The position numbers and the translations under genes were made by a program. A DNA stretch of 64,000 nt from NCBI GenBank assembly GCA_037139415.1, contig JBAXGN010000004.1, positions 1-64,000 of the forward strand, written 5' to 3'. Shown piece after piece: positions 59,799 to 64,000 of this stretch. Position 1 is the stretch's first letter. Every line of letters starts with the position of its first letter. The stretch is from Verrucomicrobiota bacterium. Its GTDB lineage: Bacteria; Verrucomicrobiota; Verrucomicrobiia; Limisphaerales; Fontisphaeraceae. The notes under the pieces were generated by a model that saw only the letters and a program-made list of their open reading frames with translations, was not told where the DNA came from and searched no databases.

Positions 59799-62700
59799 TT
59801 ATTCGTTGCGCAGGGCGTTCAGCAGGTTTCCGCGCAGAGAGAGAGTGGCGGATAGCCACGTCCAGACCAGGCCGCTCAAGGCGATGCCGGCCAGGGTGGG
59901 AAGCAGCGTGGCGTATGGCAGTTGGGAATCCGTCGCCAGCAGCGCAGGGAGCACGGCGATGGCCGCCGCCAATACGCCCACGCCCAGGCCGGCAGCCAAC
60001 AGCGGCAGATGCTCCAGCAAAACCAGGCGCAGGATTTTTTTGCGGGTGAAGCCCACGGCCAGCAGCAGCGCCAGTTCGTTACGCCGCTCCAGCACGTTGC
60101 GCAAGACCACCACGCCCAACCCGGCGCTGCCCAGCAAAAGCCCCAAACCGCCCAGCAACTGGAACGTGCCCAGGTACGTGTTTTGCACGGCATTGAACTG
60201 CGCCAGCCGCTTGGGGGGGGGCACCCATTCCGCGCCCACATCCTGGAAGGCCCGCGATAGGAGCGCGGCGACGGAAGCCCCCTGCTCCGGCGGCGCGTCC
60301 ACTAGCAACAGGCGATATCCGGCTTCGCTCGGGAACAGGCGTAAAAACTCCGCCTCCTCGATCAGGAGATTGCCTTGCAGAATGGAGGCTGCCACGCCAG
60401 CGACCAGGCGCAGTTTGACCGGCTTCCCGCGCTCATCCTGAATTTCCAGGGTGTCGCCGATTTTTTTGCCCAACGCATATTGGATCGAAGTCGCGTCGCC
60501 AATCGCCGGGATTTCATCCGGCGCAAGGGCCACGGTCTGGTTGGTATAAAAGGCGCGCCGCAGCGATTCCCAGCCGGCCTTGGGAACCATGGTCCCGGCG
60601 AACGAAAACGCCCGGCGCTGGGCGAGCAGCGCGGAATTGACGCCCAGAATGCGCGGCCGCTGCGCGCGGTTCAGGTTCAGGCAACTGGCTTCATCGCCAT
60701 CCCGCACCCGGAACGGCACAAAGGCGACGCGCTGCAGGTCGCTTTCCGGCAGATTATAAAACTCCCGGCCTTCGCGCGTATTCAGATCTTTCAAAATGGG
60801 CAGCGAACTTTCGCCCAGCAGGGCAAAGCCGCCCGTGCCGGAGTCGCGCCGGGTGGCGTCGCGGGTGGCATCCAGCCGGAATGCGCCAATCGCCGCCACC
60901 AGAAAACTGCCGCAGGCCAGCAGGCTGATGACCGCCAGACTGCGCCCGTGCCGCCGGGTTACGCCGCTCAATCCCAGACTGACCAGCGAGAACCGTGCGC
61001 CAGCGGATGGAACGTCATCCGTGGCCTGCTCGCGGCCCGCCATGAGCCGGGAGATCCCCGCCAGCCCGGAGATCAACAGCAGGCTGCCAGCGCCAAAGAA
61101 CAGACCGGGGTTCAGGTTGCGCGCGGCCAGGCTGTATCCCACCATGGCCAGGGCGCCAAGAAACGACAGGCCGGCAATCCAGCCATCCCGCTTCCGGGCG
61201 CGGGCCATCGGCGCGGGCAACGCTCCCGCCAACAACTCACGGGCGGGCTGCCGCTTGAGTTTGCGCAGCACCAGCCAGATGGAGAAGGTCGCCATGCCCG
61301 TGCTGGCCAGCAGCCCGATGAGCAGCGTGGCCGGTTTCGCATGGTACTGCAATGACGCGGCGCTGATCGCCGCGCTCCAGATCGTCGTCAGCCCGTGCAG
61401 CATGAGTTTGGCGTACGCAATGCCAGCCAGACTTCCCACCGCACTCCCGATGAAGGACAGCATCAGCCCTTCCAGCAAAAACAGGCGCACCACCGTCTTG
61501 GGTTTAAAGCCCAAGGCCAACAGCGTGCCCGCCTCGGCGGCCCGCTGCTCGATGGAAAAGCGGAACAGCAGGGCAACCAGGATCAGCGCGGCGGTGATCA
61601 GGAAGAAGCTGAACCCGATGAACAGCCCGGCAAAATCCTGCGAGTTCTGCGCCGCGTTCAGGGCCTGCTCCCGCACCGGTTCAAAGCGCAGCCCGAGGGA
61701 TTCGGGCCTCAGTTGTTTCAATATACGGCCTTCCAGCTCGGTGGTATAATTTTTGGCAGACTTGCCGGCGGGGATCGGGAAACGAATCGCCGTGGTGGTG
61801 CCATAGCGGTTGGCCCACATACGCTGACCGGCCGCCAGGGTGACAAATGCCTTGGGCGTGCCGCGCCAGTTTTTCCAGTAGAGATCGTCCTCGGGACGGA
61901 TTTTATGCACCAGGGTGAATCCCGCATCCCAATCATGCGCGCTCTCGGCCTTGGCGATGCCGGGAAACTCCGGCATCAGCGAGCGGTCGGCGAAGGGCAG
62001 TTGCATGGGAACCACGGCTTTGACGCGGAACTGGTTGGTGACCTCGATCAGCCGCGACCCGCTATCCGCCAGAAAGTAACTGAGGGCGATGGTCGCGCCG
62101 GATTGCACGCCTAGATCCCCGGCCAGCCAAGTGTTGATCAGGATTTCATCATCGCGCAGCATCGGGTCCAGCGCCAGCGCCGAGACCATGGAGTACGGCG
62201 TGGATTTCTCCCCCGCCTGGATCAGGTTGACCAGGTAGGTCAGCACCGGTTGCGCGTCGGGAGTGGTGGCCAGCGCGGCTTGCGCCAGTGGTGCATCCAG
62301 GAAAATGCGGGAGGAAATCAGCTCCACCGAATTTTGATTGGGCACCGGGCGCAATTCGGCCTCCGCATCGGCCAGCCCCCAATGTACGGCCAAGGCGCCG
62401 TTCAGGATTGGGGCGGCGCTGGTCAGTGTCCCGGGGGGCTTTTCCCTGGCGCCAACCAGCATGAGGTTGGCACGATTGGTCATCTGCGTTAGCGTTTGCA
62501 ATTGGGCTAGATTTACAAACGCATTCGCCGGCGGGATTTGATTGGCGCGCAGGCTGAACCGTCCAAACTCCTCATCCCGCACAATTCGAATGACCTTGGC
62601 CCGCAGCGCCACTTCGGCGTCGCCCTTCGTGGCAAGCGTGGCTTCCCGTGAGAGGTGGGATGGCTTCTTCACCCGCACGACCACGGTTTTCCCCGGCGAC

Positions 62701-63137
62701 TTGACCTGGAGTTGATCCGCCAGCGTCTGGCTCAACACGATGGAATCCGCCGGGATACCCGTGACGCCAGGTGTTTGCAGTGCGAGCTTCCAGAAGGCCG
62801 GATCCACCCCCAGCACCTGCACGTGGTTGGCCCGCACCGGACCATCGGGCGTGCTGGCGGTACCGGGGAGTTGGAGCACCGCAGCGGTGTCCATGAATAA
62901 GTCGGTCTTCAGGGCGCGATCCAATCCCTCACGGAAAAACCGATCGCCACTTTGCAGCGCGAACTCCACGCGCCCCAGCCGCAGCAATCCCATCCGGACC
63001 AGACTTTCCCGCACCGAGTCCCCGACGATCAACGCGCCAGTCAGCGCGGCAGCGGCGACGATTGATCCCAGCACCACCCCCAGATGGGAGCGCGCGTGAT
63101 AGACCAAACTGCGCCAGATGAGGAGCCAATGCGTCAT
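59799..63137 (-). CDS. ABC transporter permease with two FtsX regions
   Basis: An 1112-residue membrane protein. It starts with an N-terminal anchor (LGVVLGSIVAAAALTGALIVGDSV), then a large extracytoplasmic region (about 50-500). An FtsX-type four-helix set follows near 510-640 (IGFSFFLITAALILVALLFRFSIEQRAAEAGTLLALG), with the family motif around the EAGTLLALG loop. A second extracytoplasmic part and a second FtsX set close it (VLERRNELALLLAVGFTRKKI, about 1020-1100). This matches MacB/LolE-like permeases fused in tandem. Its ATPase is encoded 7 bases upstream. It may move lipoproteins or export peptides or lipids. Confidence 0.9.
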   Translation of the reverse strand: MTHWLLIWRSLVYHARSHLGVVLGSIVAAAALTGALIVGDSVRESLVRMGLLRLGRVEFALQSGDRFFREGLDRALKTDLFMDTAAVLQLPGTASTPDGPVRANHVQVLGVDPAFWKLALQTPGVTGIPADSIVLSQTLADQLQVKSPGKTVVVRVKKPSHLSREATLATKGDAEVALRAKVIRIVRDEEFGRFSLRANQIPPANAFVNLAQLQTLTQMTNRANLMLVGAREKPPGTLTSAAPILNGALAVHWGLADAEAELRPVPNQNSVELISSRIFLDAPLAQAALATTPDAQPVLTYLVNLIQAGEKSTPYSMVSALALDPMLRDDEILINTWLAGDLGVQSGATIALSYFLADSGSRLIEVTNQFRVKAVVPMQLPFADRSLMPEFPGIAKAESAHDWDAGFTLVHKIRPEDDLYWKNWRGTPKAFVTLAAGQRMWANRYGTTTAIRFPIPAGKSAKNYTTELEGRILKQLRPESLGLRFEPVREQALNAAQNSQDFAGLFIGFSFFLITAALILVALLFRFSIEQRAAEAGTLLALGFKPKTVVRLFLLEGLMLSFIGSAVGSLAGIAYAKLMLHGLTTIWSAAISAASLQYHAKPATLLIGLLASTGMATFSIWLVLRKLKRQPARELLAGALPAPMARARKRDGWIAGLSFLGALAMVGYSLAARNLNPGLFFGAGSLLLISGLAGISRLMAGREQATDDVPSAGARFSLVSLGLSGVTRRHGRSLAVISLLACGSFLVAAIGAFRLDATRDATRRDSGTGGFALLGESSLPILKDLNTREGREFYNLPESDLQRVAFVPFRVRDGDEASCLNLNRAQRPRILGVNSALLAQRRAFSFAGTMVPKAGWESLRRAFYTNQTVALAPDEIPAIGDATSIQYALGKKIGDTLEIQDERGKPVKLRLVAGVAASILQGNLLIEEAEFLRLFPSEAGYRLLLVDAPPEQGASVAALLSRAFQDVGAEWVPPPKRLAQFNAVQNTYLGTFQLLGGLGLLLGSAGLGVVVLRNVLERRNELALLLAVGFTRKKILRLVLLEHLPLLAAGLGVGVLAAAIAVLPALLATDSQLPYATLLPTLAGIALSGLVWTWLSATLSLRGNLLNALRNE

Positions 63138-63144
63138 GGCCGGT

Positions 63145-63837
63145 TCACTGTAACTTGCCGTCCTTCAATTCCAACACCCGGCCCATCATGCGGGCAAGGG
63201 CCGGGGCATGCGTGACCATGATCAGCGTCACGCCATCCTCCCGATTCAGGTCCGCCAACAGTTTGACCAGTGACGTGGCATTGGCCCGGTCCAGTGCGCC
63301 GGTCGGTTCATCGGCCAGGATCAGCCCCGGCTGATTGATCAAAGCCCGGGCGACCGCCACCCGCTGGCGTTCGCCGCCGGAAAGTTGGCCGGGCCGGTGC
63401 TGCAGCCGTTCGGATAAGCCCACCCGCTGCAATATTTTCTCCGCCCGCGACTGGATTGTCTTGGCATCCGGCTTCACCCGCAGCGCCAGCGTAGGCACCA
63501 GGACATTCTCCCAGACACTGCAATGCGGCAGCAGATGATGTGATTGAAAAATGAAACCGATCTTTTCGCTGCGGAGCGCCGCCAGGTCCAGGTCGTTCAA
63601 CGCCGCCAGGTTTTGCCCGGCCAGCCAGACTTCACCGGCATCCGGGCGATCCAGCGTGCCCATCAGGTTCAACAGCGTGCTTTTACCGGACCCGGACGGG
63701 CCGATGATCGCCAGCGATTCCCCCTGGCGCACCTCCAGATCAACGCCGTTCAGCACCGGCAGCACCGGCGCGCCCTCCGCCACCGCGAACTGTTTCTTGA
63801 CCCCGGCCAATTTCAGCATGGATGCGGGTGCAGGCAT
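63145..63837 (-). CDS. ABC transporter ATP-binding protein, MacB/LolD type
   Basis: A 230-residue ATPase. Walker A is IGPSGSGKSTLL, the Q loop follows as GFIFQSHHLLPH, the signature LSGGERQRVAVARAL is intact, Walker B is LILADEPTGALD and the H loop is MVTHAPAL. Length and EPTGALD are typical of LolD/MacB subfamily ATPases. The permease gene follows 7 bases later. It starts only a few bases after the GltD-like gene, so all may be cotranscribed. Confidence 0.95.
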   Translation of the reverse strand: MPAPASMLKLAGVKKQFAVAEGAPVLPVLNGVDLEVRQGESLAIIGPSGSGKSTLLNLMGTLDRPDAGEVWLAGQNLAALNDLDLAALRSEKIGFIFQSHHLLPHCSVWENVLVPTLALRVKPDAKTIQSRAEKILQRVGLSERLQHRPGQLSGGERQRVAVARALINQPGLILADEPTGALDRANATSLVKLLADLNREDGVTLIMVTHAPALARMMGRVLELKDGKLQ

Positions 63838-63840
63838 AGG

Positions 63841-64000
63841 CTATTTCGCCTTCACAATGGCCACCGGTTCGGCGGTCAGGAACTCATCAATGTCATTGGC
63901 GGCACGCGTGCCTTCCGCTACCGCCTGCACCACCGTGGTGCCGCCGTTGACCACATCGCCGGCGGCAAAGACGCCCGACCGTGAGGTTTCCAGCCGGTCG
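63841..64000 (-). CDS. C-terminal end of a GltD-like FAD/NAD(P)H oxidoreductase (partial)
   Basis: Only the last 52 codons are present; the start lies beyond the right edge. RSGVFAAGDVVNGGTTVVQAVAEG is the typical C-terminal FAD-binding segment of glutamate synthase small subunit (GltD)/dihydropyrimidine dehydrogenase-like flavoproteins. The stop TAG is at 63841. It lies a few bases upstream of the ABC ATPase gene. The exact substrate cannot be told from the fragment. Confidence 0.8.
   Translation of the reverse strand, partial: DRLETSRSGVFAAGDVVNGGTTVVQAVAEGTRAANDIDEFLTAEPVAIVKAK

Noticed and set aside
1-64000. CRISPR arrays and transposase genes
   Set aside because: No array of short regularly spaced repeats and no transposase was seen. 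The direct repeats found are coding or attachment-type repeats.

Overview
The window looks like a chromosome segment of a Verrucomicrobiota bacterium, probably a Pedosphaera-like soil or freshwater lineage. This is an inference from gene content: an S1 sulfatase, a GH78 rhamnosidase with a discoidin-like insert, two Gfo/Idh/MocA dehydrogenases (one with a Tat signal), YceI, a matrixin-type protease with a calcium-repeat tail, a MASE1 histidine kinase, Lamin-G-like secreted proteins, and many genes without a clear Shine-Dalgarno sequence. No rRNA gene, complete tRNA gene or CRISPR array was seen.

Layout. Positions 1-2665 are the right end of an integrative element: three overlapping small genes (one excisionase-like), an unknown gene, a tyrosine recombinase, and a displaced tRNA-Ser 3' fragment at the junction. 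Positions 2736-17183 are mostly housekeeping and transport: aroK, HU, a lipoprotein prolyl oligopeptidase paired with a POT peptide transporter, a nucleoside transporter, a vWA/PP2C/kinase triad of the TerY-P type, adenylate kinase, a siroheme-decarboxylase-like protein and a sugar dehydrogenase. Positions 17418-29933 carry large or secreted proteins: an 1152-residue coiled-coil protein, the rhamnosidase, a YchF relative without its GTPase domain, a matrixin protease with a partner, a Tat dehydrogenase and YceI. Positions 30319-38398 form a same-strand, mostly overlapping run for surface glycan synthesis (GtrB-like glycosyltransferase, epimerase, large membrane protein, methyltransferase) that ends in a histidine kinase and response regulator.

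Positions 38527-41981 hold the most striking structure. An AAA-type ATPase gene and a TPR gene lie between two direct copies of the 3' end of ilvN. The intact ilvN is on the right. The left copy is a displaced 3' end that differs only by synonymous changes and keeps its own stop codon. This looks like insertion of a small cargo cassette into the end of a core gene. From 41876 to 55235 come ilvN, a phosphotransacetylase split into two genes, a PAS/GAF histidine kinase, a LacI regulator, valS, a VapBC-type toxin-antitoxin pair with a visible promoter/operator, citramalate synthase and miaA. From 55238 to the right edge are an ATP-grasp-like protein, the sulfatase, a WGR-like protein, a Lamin-G-like protein next to a repeated hairpin, a two-gene ABC transporter and the 3' end of a GltD-like oxidoreductase.

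Links between genes. IlvN and citramalate synthase both serve branched-chain amino acid synthesis. The oligopeptidase and peptide transporter form a peptide-use pair. The sulfatase, rhamnosidase and sugar dehydrogenases suggest degradation of complex sulfated or deoxy-sugar polysaccharides.
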